From: Burkholderia dolosa
GTDB taxonomy: Bacteria; Pseudomonadota; Gammaproteobacteria; Burkholderiales; Burkholderiaceae
Direction of reading: 5' to 3'
Assembly: GCF_902499135.1 (NCBI RefSeq)
Contig: NZ_CABVPR010000012.1
Span: 1 to 64,000, forward strand
DNA: 64,000 nucleotides
Under the pieces are notes generated by a model. The model searched no databases and was not told where the DNA came from. It saw only the letters and a list, made by a program, of their open reading frames with translations. The translations under genes and the position numbers were made by a program. Positions 10,908 through 19,733 of this stretch are shown in pieces (positions within the stretch are counted from its first letter, which is position 1; the number at the start of each line of letters is the position of its first letter).

Positions 10908-11952
10908 GATCGTCGACGCCTGCCGATTCGAAGCTCGCCATCTCGGCGAGGAATGCAGCGGCCGCGCGCACGAGCGGCAGCGCGAGCGCCGCGCCCGTGC
11001 CTTCGCCGAGCCGCAGATCGAGCGCGAGCAGCGGCTTCGCGCCGAAATGCTCGAGCATGCGCCGGTGCCCCGCTTCGTGAGATGCATGCGAAAACACGCA
11101 GTAGTCGCGCACGCCGGGCGCGATGCGTTCGGCGACGAGCAGTGCGGACGTCGCGATGAATCCGTCGACGAGGATCGTCATCCGCTCGCTCGCGGCTGCG
11201 ATGTACGCGCCTGCCATCATCGCGATCTCGAAGCCGCCGAACGTTGCGAGCACATCGATCGGCGCGATCGCGTGCGCGTGCGCGGCGAGTGCGCGGCCGA
11301 GCACCGCGCGCTTGTGCGCGAGGCCCTGATCGTCGAGTCCGGTGCCGCGGCCGACGCACGCGTCGATCGGCACGTCGAGCAGGCGGCTCATCAGGCACGC
11401 GGCCGACGACGTGTTCGCGATCCCCATCTCGCCGAACCCGATCACGTTGGTGCCGAGCGCCGCGTGATGACGCACGCGCGCCGCGCCGGCCGCGAGCGCG
11501 GCAGCGGCGGCGTCGCGCGTCATCGCCGGTTCGACAGCGAAGTTGCGCGTACCGCGCGCGATCGGCAGCGAGATCAGCCGATCGGACGCCGGCAGCGGCG
11601 ACGCGACACCGGCATCGACGATCTCGAGCGTGCTCTGCGCGACGCTCGAGAACGCGTTGATCGCCGCGCCGCCGGCCAGGAAGTTCGCGACCATCTGCGC
11701 GGTCACCGACTGCGGATACGGACTCACGCGCTCGGCCGCGATTCCGTGATCGCCGGCGAACACGATCGTCACCGGCCGCTGCACGCTCGGCCGCTCGGTG
11801 CGCTGGATCAGCCCGATCTGCAGCGCGAGCGCTTCGAGCTGGCCGAGGCTGCCCGGCGGCTTGGTCTTGTGGTCGATCACGTGCTGCAGGCGCGCGCGCA
11901 GCGCATCGTCGAGCGGCGCGATCGCGGGCGGGAAATCGGTCGGGGTCGTCAT
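10897..11952 (-). CDS. cobT: Nicotinate-nucleotide--dimethylbenzimidazole phosphoribosyltransferase
   Basis: 351 residues, the usual length. CobT makes alpha-ribazole phosphate from DMB and nicotinate mononucleotide. The N-terminal KTKPPGSLGQLE, the FAGDHG loop and the catalytic glutamate in LGEGTGAALA near the C terminus are all present. The ATG at 11952 was preferred over 11979 because the protein then matches family length. It lies between btuD (52 bases) and cobS (overlap), so uptake and lower-ligand activation share one transcript. Confidence 0.95.
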   Translation of the reverse strand: MTTPTDFPPAIAPLDDALRARLQHVIDHKTKPPGSLGQLEALALQIGLIQRTERPSVQRPVTIVFAGDHGIAAERVSPYPQSVTAQMVANFLAGGAAINAFSSVAQSTLEIVDAGVASPLPASDRLISLPIARGTRNFAVEPAMTRDAAAAALAAGAARVRHHAALGTNVIGFGEMGIANTSSAACLMSRLLDVPIDACVGRGTGLDDQGLAHKRAVLGRALAAHAHAIAPIDVLATFGGFEIAMMAGAYIAAASERMTILVDGFIATSALLVAERIAPGVRDYCVFSHASHEAGHRRMLEHFGAKPLLALDLRLGEGTGAALALPLVRAAAAFLAEMASFESAGVDDRDA

Positions 11953-12004
11953 CGGAGGGTTGCCTCGTAAGTGCGGCATGCGCCGCCCGTCGAAAGAAGG
12001 AAGT

Positions 12005-12811
12005 TCATCGCCGCTGCGGCCATGCGGGCAGCAGTGCGTCGCGGCCGTTCTCGCGGATCAGCACGAGCGGATAGCCGAACGCGCTGCTCGCGCGCTCGGG
12101 CGTCAGCACGTCGTGCACGCGGCCGGCCCATGCGCGGCCGCGGCCGTCGAGCAGCAGCGCGTGCGTCGCAAAGCGCCGCGCGAGGTTCAGGTCGTGGCAC
12201 GAGAACAGCACGGTGCGCGGGCCCGCATCGAGCCACGCGGACAGCGCGTTCAGGCAGCCGATCTGGTGATGCAGGTCGAGATGCGCGAGCGGCTCGTCGA
12301 GCAGCAGCAGCGGCGCGTCCTGGCACAGCGTCGCCGCGAGTGCGACGCGCTGCCGTTCGCCGCCGGACAGCGACAGCACGTCGCGCGTCGCCAGCCCGGT
12401 CAGGTCGAACGTCGCGAGTGCGGCGCGCGCGGCGGCGCGATCGCCGTCGCGCTCCCAGCCCCAGCCGGCCAGATACGGAAAACGGTTGAGCAGCACGGTG
12501 TCGAATACCGTCGCACTGAACGCGTCGTGCAGTTGCTGCGGCATCAGCGCGCGGCGCTGTGCGAGCTGCGCGTGCGGCCATGCGGCGAGCGGCCGGCCGT
12601 CGATCTCGATGCGGCCCGCGGCCGGCGGCAGCAGCCCCGCGAGCGTCGCGAGCAGCGTCGTCTTGCCTGCGCCGTTCGGGCCGGCGACGCACCAGATCTC
12701 GCCGGGCCGGAACGCTTGCGTGAAACCGTCGAGCAGCGTGCGTGCGCCGGCCTTCAGCGTCAGGTCGACTGCCGCGTACCGCATGTCGGCGTGCAGATCG
12801 GCATCCGTCAT
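12005..12811 (-). CDS. btuD: Cobalamin ABC transporter ATP-binding protein (BtuD-like)
   Basis: 268 residues. Walker A GPNGAGKTT (residues 44-52), ABC signature LSGGERQRVA, Walker B LLLLDEP and the switch histidine in FSCHDLN. It energises corrinoid import with BtuC and BtuF. The ATG at 12811 overlaps the btuC stop as ATGA. The open frame continues far upstream through btuC and btuB, but that extension is an out-of-frame shadow. Confidence 0.92.
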   Translation of the reverse strand: MTDADLHADMRYAAVDLTLKAGARTLLDGFTQAFRPGEIWCVAGPNGAGKTTLLATLAGLLPPAAGRIEIDGRPLAAWPHAQLAQRRALMPQQLHDAFSATVFDTVLLNRFPYLAGWGWERDGDRAAARAALATFDLTGLATRDVLSLSGGERQRVALAATLCQDAPLLLLDEPLAHLDLHHQIGCLNALSAWLDAGPRTVLFSCHDLNLARRFATHALLLDGRGRAWAGRVHDVLTPERASSAFGYPLVLIRENGRDALLPAWPQRR

Positions 12812-13839
12812 CGCATCGGCCTTCGGAGCAGCATCCACAGGAACACCGGGACGCCGATCAGCGCGGTCATCACGCCGACTGGCAGTTGCGCGGGCGCGAT
12901 CGCGGTACGCGCGAGCAGGTCGGCCGCCATCACGCCGCCGCCGCCCGCGAGCATCGCGGCGGGCAGCAGCATGCGCTGATCGTTGCCGAACGCGAGCCGC
13001 AACGCGTGCGGCACGACGAGGCCGACGAAGCCGATCGTGCCGGCCGTCGTCACGGCGGCCGCGGCGGCCAGCGACGCGACGAGATAGATCCGCACGCGCA
13101 GCCGCGCGACCGGCACGCCGAGCGCGAGCGCGGTGGCGTCGCCGCGCAGCAGCACGTTCAGTTGCGGCGCGGCCGGCAGCGCGACGCACGCGCACAGCAG
13201 CAGCGCCGCACACGCGAACCACGGCGCGGTCACGCCGTTCAGATCGCCGGTCAGCCAGAAGATGATGCCGCGCAGCCGCGCGTCGGGTGCGAGCGACAGC
13301 AGCAGCGTGACCAGCGCGCCCCACCCGGCCGCGATCACGACGCCCGTGAGCAGCAGCCGCGGCGACGCATCGCGCGGCTCGCCGCGCCACAGCTCGCGGC
13401 GCGCGAGGCCGAGCACCAGCGCGACCGACACGAGCGCGCCGCCGAACGCCGACACGTCGACGAGCCACCATGCGCCGCCCGCGATCATCGCGACGAGCGC
13501 GAAGCCGGCCGCGCCGCCCGACACGCCGAGCACGTACGGCTCCGCGAGCGGATTGCGCAGCAGCACCTGCAGCAACGCGCCCGCGAGCGCGAGCAGCGCA
13601 CCGCATGCGAAGCCCGCGACTGCGCGCGGCAGCCGCAGCGTACGGACGATGTCGGCCGACAGTGCGTCGCCGCCGTGCGCGACGAGCGACGCAAGCGCGT
13701 GCCACGGCGACATCGGCACGCTGCCGATCGACAGCGATGCGGCGAACAGCAGCGCGACCGCAGCCGCGAGCGCGGCCCAGATCGCCGCGGCACGTGCGGC
13801 GCTCATGCCGCGCACGATGTCGTGCACGCTGCGCGGCAC
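12808..13839 (-). CDS. btuC: Cobalamin ABC transporter permease (BtuC-like)
   Basis: About 343 residues with roughly ten hydrophobic segments, typical of the FecCD/BtuC permease family. LRLPRAVAGFACGALLALAG and NPLAEPYVLGVSGGA are conserved signatures, and FVGLVVPHALRL near residue 280 is the coupling region to the ATPase. GTG at 13839 lies six bases after the btuB stop; ATG at 13806 is an alternative start and would shorten it by 11 residues. Inner membrane. Confidence 0.9.
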   Translation of the reverse strand: MPRSVHDIVRGMSAARAAAIWAALAAAVALLFAASLSIGSVPMSPWHALASLVAHGGDALSADIVRTLRLPRAVAGFACGALLALAGALLQVLLRNPLAEPYVLGVSGGAAGFALVAMIAGGAWWLVDVSAFGGALVSVALVLGLARRELWRGEPRDASPRLLLTGVVIAAGWGALVTLLLSLAPDARLRGIIFWLTGDLNGVTAPWFACAALLLCACVALPAAPQLNVLLRGDATALALGVPVARLRVRIYLVASLAAAAAVTTAGTIGFVGLVVPHALRLAFGNDQRMLLPAAMLAGGGGVMAADLLARTAIAPAQLPVGVMTALIGVPVFLWMLLRRPMR

Positions 13840-13845
13840 GCCCGC

Positions 13846-15759
13846 TTACCGCTGTTGCCAGCCGAGCGTGACATAGGCGCCGCGCTTCGGCGTGTTGTAG
13901 GCATACGCAAGCTCGTAGTCCTTGTCGAACAGGTTGTCGATGCGCGCGCTGACGTACCACGACTTCGTGATGTCGTAGCGTGCGGACAGATTGACGATTC
14001 CGTAGCCGCCGAGCCGCTCGCCGCCCGCATCGGTCCGCGCGCCGCTCACGAGCCATTCGCCGCCGACGCGCCAGCCGCCGAACGGCCGGCTCACGGCCAT
14101 CGACGCGAAACGGCGCGCACGGCGGTCGAGATCCCGATTCTGCGTTTCGTCGATCGGATTCTGCAGCGTCGCGGCGACGCGCACGTCCGTCGCGCCGACG
14201 TGCCCCTGCCACGATCCTTCGAGCCCCTGCACCTTCGCGCGGCCGACGTTCTGCGCAATATAGTAGAAGCTGCGCGCGTCGGGCCGATAGTCGATCAGGT
14301 TCGAGTAGCGCGTCTGGAACGCGGTCACGCGCACGACGCCGACGGCATCCGACGCATATTGCAGCGCGGCTTCGACCGAATGGCTGCGCTCGGGCAGGAT
14401 CGACGGATTGCCGGCCATCGGGTAATAGAGATCGTTGAAGGTCGGCGCGCGAAACGCGTCGGAATAGCTCGCGGTCACCTTCCAGCGATCGGTCAGGTCG
14501 ATACCGTAGCCGACATAGTACGAGTTGGCGCCGCCGAAATCCGAGTACTGGTCGCGCCGCACGCTCGCCTGGAACTGCTGGCGGCCGACGCGCCCCGCAT
14601 AGCGGAGCCAGCCCGAATTCACGTGGCGCTGCGGCGCCGAATACACGTTCGACATGAACTGCTGATCGAGCCGTTCGTAGCCGGCCTGCACGCGATGGTC
14701 CGGCGCGATGCGGAAATCGTTCTGCCACGTGTACTGACGGTTGTCGGTGTTGAAGTGGTCCGTATAGACGCCGTTCAACGCCGACTGGCTGCGATCGTTG
14801 CCGGTCGCGACGCTCACGTGCGAGGTCCACCAGTCGGTCAGCTTGCCGTTCGCGAACGCACGCACCTGCTGCACGCGCGAATAGAGATTGTTCACGTCGG
14901 TCGGCGCGCCCCATGCGTTGTCGTAGCTGTTGTTGCCGTTCGACTGGAAATAGCTGACGCCCGCATCCCAGCGATCGTTGAAGCGATGACGCAGCGCGGC
15001 CGTGATGCTCTCGTTCAGATAGCCGTTCGCATTCGGGTTCGCGTTCGGCTTGCGTGCCGGATCGAGCGCGGAAAAACCGTTGTCCTTCTCGCGCGCGATC
15101 GACACGCTGAACGTCGTGTTGCCGTCGCCGTCGAGCCTGCCCGACACGCCGGCCTGCTGCGTCTGCGTGCCGTAGCTGCCGATGCCGACCGAGAAATTGA
15201 AGCGCGGCGGATGGTTGCCGCCGTCTTTCGTGAACACCTGCACGACGCCGCCGATCGCACCCGAGCCGTACAGCGACGACACGTTGCCGTTCACGACCTC
15301 GACACGCTCGATCTGGTCCAGCGGCAACTGGCTCAGCTGCGCGGTGCCGAGGCTCGCGGAGTCGACGCGCACGCCGTCGATCAGCACGAGCGATTGCGTC
15401 GACTGCGCACCGCGCAAGAACATCGTCGTATTCGCGCCGGGGCCGCCGTTGCGCACGATCTGCGCGCCGGGCGCGAACGCGAGCAGCGTCGCCAGATCGG
15501 CGCCCGGATGCGCGGCGATGTCCTGCGCGTCGAACACGGTGGTTTGCGGAATCGCGTCGGCCAGCGCCTGCGGCGCGCGCTGCGCGGTGACGACGACCGG
15601 TTCGAGCGGCGGCGCGTCGACCGTCTGCACGGCGGACGCACCAGGTGTCGCCGCGCGCGCGGAAGTGGCGGAATCGGATTGCGCCGCGGTCTGCGCAACG
15701 GCGGCAAGCGGCAATCCGCAGAGCGCGCCGAGCGCCGCGCGGACGATTGGGGTCAGCAT
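13846..15759 (-). CDS. btuB: TonB-dependent outer-membrane cobalamin receptor (BtuB-like)
   Basis: 637 residues. A signal peptide (MLTPIVRAALGALCGLPLA, cut near AVAQ) precedes a TonB-box-like LEPVVVTAQRAPQ. Next comes the plug domain with LRGAQSTQSLVLIDGVRVD and ERVEVVNGNVSSLYGSGAIG, then a 22-strand-type barrel ending NTPKRGAYVTLGWQQR. Corrinoid is the inferred ligand because the gene sits directly behind a cobalamin riboswitch and heads the btuCD-cobTSC unit. The start at 15759 gives the signal peptide directly at the N terminus; longer upstream frames run through the riboswitch. Confidence 0.94.
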   Translation of the reverse strand: MLTPIVRAALGALCGLPLAAVAQTAAQSDSATSARAATPGASAVQTVDAPPLEPVVVTAQRAPQALADAIPQTTVFDAQDIAAHPGADLATLLAFAPGAQIVRNGGPGANTTMFLRGAQSTQSLVLIDGVRVDSASLGTAQLSQLPLDQIERVEVVNGNVSSLYGSGAIGGVVQVFTKDGGNHPPRFNFSVGIGSYGTQTQQAGVSGRLDGDGNTTFSVSIAREKDNGFSALDPARKPNANPNANGYLNESITAALRHRFNDRWDAGVSYFQSNGNNSYDNAWGAPTDVNNLYSRVQQVRAFANGKLTDWWTSHVSVATGNDRSQSALNGVYTDHFNTDNRQYTWQNDFRIAPDHRVQAGYERLDQQFMSNVYSAPQRHVNSGWLRYAGRVGRQQFQASVRRDQYSDFGGANSYYVGYGIDLTDRWKVTASYSDAFRAPTFNDLYYPMAGNPSILPERSHSVEAALQYASDAVGVVRVTAFQTRYSNLIDYRPDARSFYYIAQNVGRAKVQGLEGSWQGHVGATDVRVAATLQNPIDETQNRDLDRRARRFASMAVSRPFGGWRVGGEWLVSGARTDAGGERLGGYGIVNLSARYDITKSWYVSARIDNLFDKDYELAYAYNTPKRGAYVTLGWQQR

Positions 15760-15841
15760 CGAAGAAATTTCCGTGAAGCACTGCGCGCCCCGCTTCCCCG
15801 CAGGCCGCGCGTCACGAAGCCCGCACGGGCTTCCCGCCTCG

Positions 15842-16068
15842 GCCGGTATCCGGGCTGGCGGCGTACCGGCTCGCCTTCCCGCGCGATTCGCGCAGTGGCC
15901 CGCACCCGCGTGCGAAGCATGCATGCGGATGCGCCCGAGCCGGCCTGCGTTCGAACACGCGGCCGCTTACCGTTGCGGGGGCAGCGCAGGTTGGCGACCT
16001 CGTGGCGGAGCCCGCGCCCTGCTTCCCGTTTAACCGCGCGTATGACGCGCGAGCACCGAGGCGGCGCC
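15842..16068 (-). promoter_or_regulatory. Cobalamin riboswitch controlling btuB
   Basis: Read on the minus strand, the B12-box core GCTGCCCCCGCAACGGTAAGC is present (complement of about 15965-15986). It is preceded by GGTGCTCG near 16050-16058 and followed by a variable arm and the 3' element AGCCCGGATACCGGCC near 15842-15858. The leader ends about 80 bases before the btuB ATG, consistent with control of btuB translation or early termination by adenosylcobalamin. The remaining DNA up to 16198 should hold the divergent promoters; no gene is seen there. Confidence 0.93.
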
Positions 16069-16198
16069 AGTTTAGGAGCGGGCTGCGCGAGCGTCAAGGA
16101 ACGCGCGGGCCGAACGCGCGATACGCACATTCGCGGCAAGAAGCAGGGGTGTTACGACTGGAAACGTTACAGATGTCGGAATGCGCGTTATTCCGCGC

Positions 16199-16204
16199 TA
16201 AAAT
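16199..16204 (+). promoter_or_regulatory. Candidate -10 element for the zapB-like/zapA operon
   Basis: TAAAAT lies 25 bases before the start codon of the coiled-coil gene. A purine-rich GAGGACG follows as ribosome-binding site. The -35 region is weak. Confidence 0.4.
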
Positions 16205-16229
16205 GCTGGGTCTTTAGAGGACGCAGCAG

Positions 16230-16580
16230 ATGCTCAACGAACTCGAAACCCTATCTCAGAACATTGGCCGTCTGATTTCGCTGAACAAGCGCTATCACTC
16301 GGAACGGCTCGCGCTCGAGGAGCAGGTCGCGCAACTGCGCGCGGAAGCGGACACGGTCCGCGCGGAACTCGCGCAGCTGCGTGACGAACGCAATGCACTG
16401 GCGGCCGAGCGCGACACGCTGTCGGCGAAGATTGACGACGCGCAGGTCAAGCTGAACGCGATCCTCGAAAAGCTGCCGCGCACGAAGAGCGTCGAGCAAG
16501 CCGACAACCAGCTCGACCTGCTCGATGCGCAGGCCGGCACCGGTAGCGACGACGCGGCCAGCCACGGAGAACACGCATGA
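16230..16580 (+). CDS. ZapB-like coiled-coil protein encoded with ZapA
   Basis: 116 residues. Residues 5-85 are a near-continuous heptad-rich coiled coil (LEEQVAQLRAEADTVRAE and onwards), followed by an acidic, disordered-looking tail ending ASHGEHA. There is no signal peptide. Its stop overlaps the zapA start as ATGA. A small coiled-coil partner beside ZapA suggests a divisome role such as ZapB or a TIGR02449-type protein. That role is inferred from architecture and context, since coiled coils align non-specifically. Confidence 0.75.
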   Translation: MLNELETLSQNIGRLISLNKRYHSERLALEEQVAQLRAEADTVRAELAQLRDERNALAAERDTLSAKIDDAQVKLNAILEKLPRTKSVEQADNQLDLLDAQAGTGSDDAASHGEHA

Positions 16581-16891
16581 GCACGAAGCAGATCGAAGTC
16601 TCGATTCTCGGCCAGCCGTACCGGCTCGCCTGTTCTGCAGAGACCGAAGCGGCGCTGCTCGAGGCCGTCGCCCGCGTCGACGCGGAAATGTCGAAAATCC
16701 GCGCGAACAGCTCGGTGCGCGGCACCGATCGCATCGCGGTGATGGCCGCGCTGTCGCTCGCATCGGAATTGCTGCGACTGCAAACGAGCGTGCGGCACGG
16801 TGAAGCATTTCCGGCCGAAGAAATCCGTCGTACAATGCGCCAGATGAACGAACAGCTCGGCGCAGTGCTCGCACAGCACGGAGCGCAGTAA
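16577..16891 (+). CDS. zapA: Cell division protein ZapA
   Basis: 104 residues. ZapA binds and bundles FtsZ at midcell. The N-terminal ZapA head contains IEVSILGQPYRLAC and EAVARVDAEMSKIR, then RGTDRIAVMAALSLASELL. A C-terminal helix forms the dimer coiled coil. It overlaps the upstream coiled-coil gene by four bases. The 6S RNA gene follows about 85 bases later, an arrangement common in proteobacteria. Confidence 0.93.
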   Translation: MSTKQIEVSILGQPYRLACSAETEAALLEAVARVDAEMSKIRANSSVRGTDRIAVMAALSLASELLRLQTSVRHGEAFPAEEIRRTMRQMNEQLGAVLAQHGAQ

Positions 16892-16975
16892 GGTTCGAAT
16901 CGATGCGTCGATTCCGCTTGATCTCGACGATCAACGGTGTTCAAATTGGCGCAACGAAACACAGTTCAGTCAGCT

Positions 16976-17151
16976 TCCCTGCCTGGTTCGCCAAGGTCAT
17001 ATATTCCTTGAACCAATGCCATGTGCACGGTTGCGGAAATTTGTAGCACGGGCGCGCGCGTCACTCTGTCTGATGTACCCGAAGTGCTGCTAACTGCGAC
17101 CAATTCTGAACCTCAGGTTCAGGATGCCGGCCTAGCGGCCAAGGCGGGGGC
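16976..17151 (+). ncRNA. ssrS: 6S RNA
   Basis: A roughly 175-base RNA gene directly downstream of zapA. The ends pair: CCCTGCCT (16977-16984) is complementary to AGGCGGGG (17142-17149). The body contains the typical long imperfect hairpin, for example CCTTGAACCAATGCC and CTGAACCTCAGGTTCAGG, and a large central bulge is expected. 6S RNA mimics open promoter DNA and sequesters sigma-70 RNA polymerase in stationary phase. The exact ends are estimated from pairing. Confidence 0.85.
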
Positions 17152-17159
17152 CTATTCAA

Positions 17160-17193
17160 CGGCATCGGGCGCGTCCCGATGCCGTTTCCTTTT
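17160..17193 (+). terminator. Intrinsic terminator after 6S RNA
   Basis: A 10-bp perfect stem CGGCATCGGG/CCCGATGCCG (17160-17169, 17175-17184), a 5-base loop, then TTTCCTTTT. It closes the 6S transcript. Confidence 0.88.
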
Positions 17194-17225
17194 GTAGCAG
17201 CCTCTTTCTGCGTCGATCACAATCC

Positions 17226-17687
17226 ATGCAATATTGGCTGATGAAGTCCGAACCGGACGAAGCGAGCATCGACGATCTCGCGAACGCACCGCAACGCACG
17301 TTGCCCTGGACCGGCGTGCGCAACTATCAGGCGCGCAATTTCATGCGCGACACGATGAAGATCGGCGACGGCGTGCTGTTCTATCACTCGAGCTGTCCCG
17401 AGCCCGGCATCGCCGGCCTCGCCGAAGTCGCGTCGACGCCCTATCCCGATCCCACGCAGTTCGATCCGAAAAGCCCGTACTACGATCCGAAATCGACGCA
17501 GGAAGCGCCGCGCTGGCTGCTCGTCGACGTGCGCTTCGTGAAGAAGTCGCCGCTCGTGCCGCTCGCCGCGCTGCGCGAGCACGACGAACTCGCGGACATG
17601 CGCGTGCTCGCGCGCGGCAACCGGCTGTCGATCACGCCCGTCACGCGTGCCGAATGGCGCTTCATCACCGAAAAGCTGATGAAGTAG
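17226..17687 (+). CDS. EVE domain-containing protein
   Basis: 153 residues covering one EVE domain (PUA-like fold). The start MQYWLMKSEPDEASIDDL and the segments WTGVRNYQARNFMRD and GDGVLFYHSSCPEPGI are characteristic of the THYN1/YcaQ-neighbour family (formerly DUF55). Related EVE domains bind modified bases in DNA or RNA; the ligand here is not known. It is a single gene between the 6S RNA and a SIMPL-domain gene. No restriction or defence gene is adjacent. Confidence 0.92.
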   Translation: MQYWLMKSEPDEASIDDLANAPQRTLPWTGVRNYQARNFMRDTMKIGDGVLFYHSSCPEPGIAGLAEVASTPYPDPTQFDPKSPYYDPKSTQEAPRWLLVDVRFVKKSPLVPLAALREHDELADMRVLARGNRLSITPVTRAEWRFITEKLMK

Positions 17688-17867
17688 CCGCGCCAAACGT
17701 CAAATCCCGTCAAACGCGCGCCGTCTCCACGGAACTCGCCGCAGCTTCGCGCGGCCTAAGCAACCGCTGTCGGCGCGAGCGCGCCGGCAGCCGTTTTTTC
17801 GTCGCGCGGCACGCCCGCGTCGCGTACGCACGAATCGCGTGCGCGCCCTCGCACAAGGAGTCCAACA

Positions 17868-18608
17868 ATGACCAAGAAATCCGCACTCGCGCTGTCGCTC
17901 GTTCTGGCCGCCGCCGTTCCCGTCGCACTGACGCTCGCGTCGCCGGCCGCGCACGCGCAGGCCGCGAATCCGCACTTTCCGGAGCCGGCCGGCGTGCTGT
18001 CGCTGTCCGCGCAGGCGAGCGCCGACGTACCGCAGGACATCATCCACATCACGCTGTTCTACGAGCAGCAGGCGAAGGATCCGGGCAGCCTGACCGCCGC
18101 GCTGAACCAGCGCGCCGATGCGGCGCTCGCGCAGGCGAAGGGCGTATCGGGCGTCACCGCGCACACCGGCGCGTTCTCCGTGTATCCGAGCACCGATCGC
18201 GACGGGAAGATCTCCGCATGGCGCGGGCGGACGGAAGTCGTGCTCGAATCGCGCGATTTCGCCGCGGCATCGAAGCTCGCGGGGCAGCTGTCGAACCAGA
18301 TGCAGATCGCGAACGTCGAGTTCTCGCTGTCGCCCGAAGCGCAGCGCACGGCCGAGCAGAAGCTGACGACCGAAGCGATCAAGTCGTTCCGCGCACGCGC
18401 GGACGAGGCCGCGAAAGCGTTCGGCTACAGCAGCTATTCGATTCGCGACGTAAACGTCGGCGGCGGCCGCAACGTGCAGCCGTATCCGCGGATGATGGCG
18501 ATGGCGGCCGCGCCGATGGACAGCGCGAAGATGAGCGCGCCGATCTCGGTCGAAGGCGGCAAGGCGACCGTGTCGGTCACCGTCAACGGCTCGGTGCAGA
18601 TGAAGTAA
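17868..18608 (+). CDS. SIMPL domain (DUF541) periplasmic protein
   Basis: 246 residues. A signal peptide (KKSALALSLVLAAAVPVAL, cleaved near AHAQ) is followed by one SIMPL/DUF541 domain, seen in GVLSLSAQASADVPQDI and the C-terminal FSYSSYSIRDVNVGGG-like region. Family members such as E. coli YggE are periplasmic and linked to oxidative-stress tolerance, with unknown mechanism. A strong SD AAGGAG lies just before the ATG. A hairpin terminator follows, so it is monocistronic. Confidence 0.88.
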   Translation: MTKKSALALSLVLAAAVPVALTLASPAAHAQAANPHFPEPAGVLSLSAQASADVPQDIIHITLFYEQQAKDPGSLTAALNQRADAALAQAKGVSGVTAHTGAFSVYPSTDRDGKISAWRGRTEVVLESRDFAAASKLAGQLSNQMQIANVEFSLSPEAQRTAEQKLTTEAIKSFRARADEAAKAFGYSSYSIRDVNVGGGRNVQPYPRMMAMAAAPMDSAKMSAPISVEGGKATVSVTVNGSVQMK

Positions 18609-18654
18609 CGCGCAGCGTCTGCACGACGAGGGCCGCTCGTCGGCGGCCGATACG

Positions 18655-18682
18655 AAAACGCCGGCCCGCGGGCCGGCGTTTT
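18655..18682. terminator. Bidirectional intrinsic terminator between SIMPL gene and lgt
   Basis: The inverted repeat around CCGGCCCGCGGGCCGG is flanked by AAAA and TTTTT, forming a 13-bp stem. It lies between convergent genes. Confidence 0.85.
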
Positions 18683-18747
18683 TCATTCGAACGAATGCGA
18701 CGTATTGCACTCATGCATGCGCACGCGCATCCATCATCGTCGGCAGA

Positions 18748-19644
18748 TCACGCGGTCGCGTTCGCGTTCGCCGCGCGGCGGCGATACGCCCACACCATCA
18801 ACGCGACACCGGCCACGATCATCGGCAGCGACAGCCACTGCCCCATCGACAGCCCGAGCGCGAGCAGCCCGAGGAAGTCGTCCGGCTCGCGTGCGAACTC
18901 GACGGTGAAGCGCGCGAGACCGTAGCCGATCAGGAACAGCGCGGACACCGCACCCATCGGCCGCGACTTGCGCGAGAAGAAGAACAGCACGAAGAACAGC
19001 ACGATGCCCTCGAGCGCGATTTCGTAGAGCTGCGAAGGATGGCGCGGCAGCATCTGGTACTGCATGAACACGTCGGCAAGATGCCACTTCTCGACGAGTT
19101 CCGGATGCTTCGGCAGCCATGCGGCATCGTCCCGCATCGCGCCGGGGAACAGCATCGCCCACGGCGCGGACGGATCGGTCACGCGGCCCCACAGCTCGCC
19201 GTTGATGAAGTTGCCGAGCCGCCCCGCCGCGAGCCCGGTCGGCACCATCGGCGCGACGAAATCGGTGACCTGCAGCCAATGGCGCTTGCGCTGCCATGCG
19301 AACAGCATCATCGCGAGCGTCACGCCGAGAAACCCGCCGTGAAACGACATCCCGCCTTCCCATACCTTGAACACGTCGAGCGGGTGCGAGAAATAGAAGT
19401 CGGCCTTGTAGAACAGCACGTAGCCGAGCCGGCCGCCGAGCACGGTGCCGAGCACGCCGTAGAACATCATGTCGTCGATGTCCTTCGCGGTCCATCCCTG
19501 CGCGGCGACGTGCGGCAGCTTCAGGCGGAGCCGGCCGATGACGATCGCCGCGATGAAGCCGACGAGATACATGAGGCCGTACCAGCGCACGGCCAGCGGC
19601 CCGAGATGGATCGCAACGGGGTCGAAATTCGGGTGAATGATCAT
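18748..19644 (-). CDS. lgt: Prolipoprotein diacylglyceryl transferase
   Basis: 298 residues with about seven membrane segments. Lgt transfers diacylglycerol from phosphatidylglycerol to the lipobox cysteine of prolipoproteins, the first step of lipoprotein maturation. The Lgt signature [14 protein letters not shown] lies near residues 142-155. [12 protein letters not shown] and the N-terminal [12 protein letters not shown] also fit the family. Inner-membrane enzyme. It stands alone, convergent with the SIMPL gene. Confidence 0.96.
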   Translation of the reverse strand: MIIHPNFDPVAIHLGPLAVRWYGLMYLVGFIAAIVIGRLRLKLPHVAAQGWTAKDIDDMMFYGVLGTVLGGRLGYVLFYKADFYFSHPLDVFKVWEGGMSFHGGFLGVTLAMMLFAWQRKRHWLQVTDFVAPMVPTGLAAGRLGNFINGELWGRVTDPSAPWAMLFPGAMRDDAAWLPKHPELVEKWHLADVFMQYQMLPRHPSQLYEIALEGIVLFFVLFFFSRKSRPMGAVSALFLIGYGLARFTVEFAREPDDFLGLLALGLSMGQWLSLPMIVAGVALMVWAYRRRAANANATA

Positions 19645-19733
19645 GGGTTAGCGGTGAAGTTTTCGAATGCGGCACGGCGCGCGCAGAGACGCCGGACCGC
19701 GCATTGGACGACGCCGGTGCGCGATCGTTCGCG

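Noticed and set aside
12005-15781. A 1258-codon open frame on the minus strand spanning btuD, btuC and btuB
   Set aside because: Only its last 268 codons form a recognisable protein (BtuD). The rest is arginine-rich shadow of btuC and btuB read out of frame in GC-rich DNA.
17226-17687. EVE-domain protein as part of a defence island
   Set aside because: EVE domains occur in some modification-dependent restriction systems, but here the gene stands alone among housekeeping genes.
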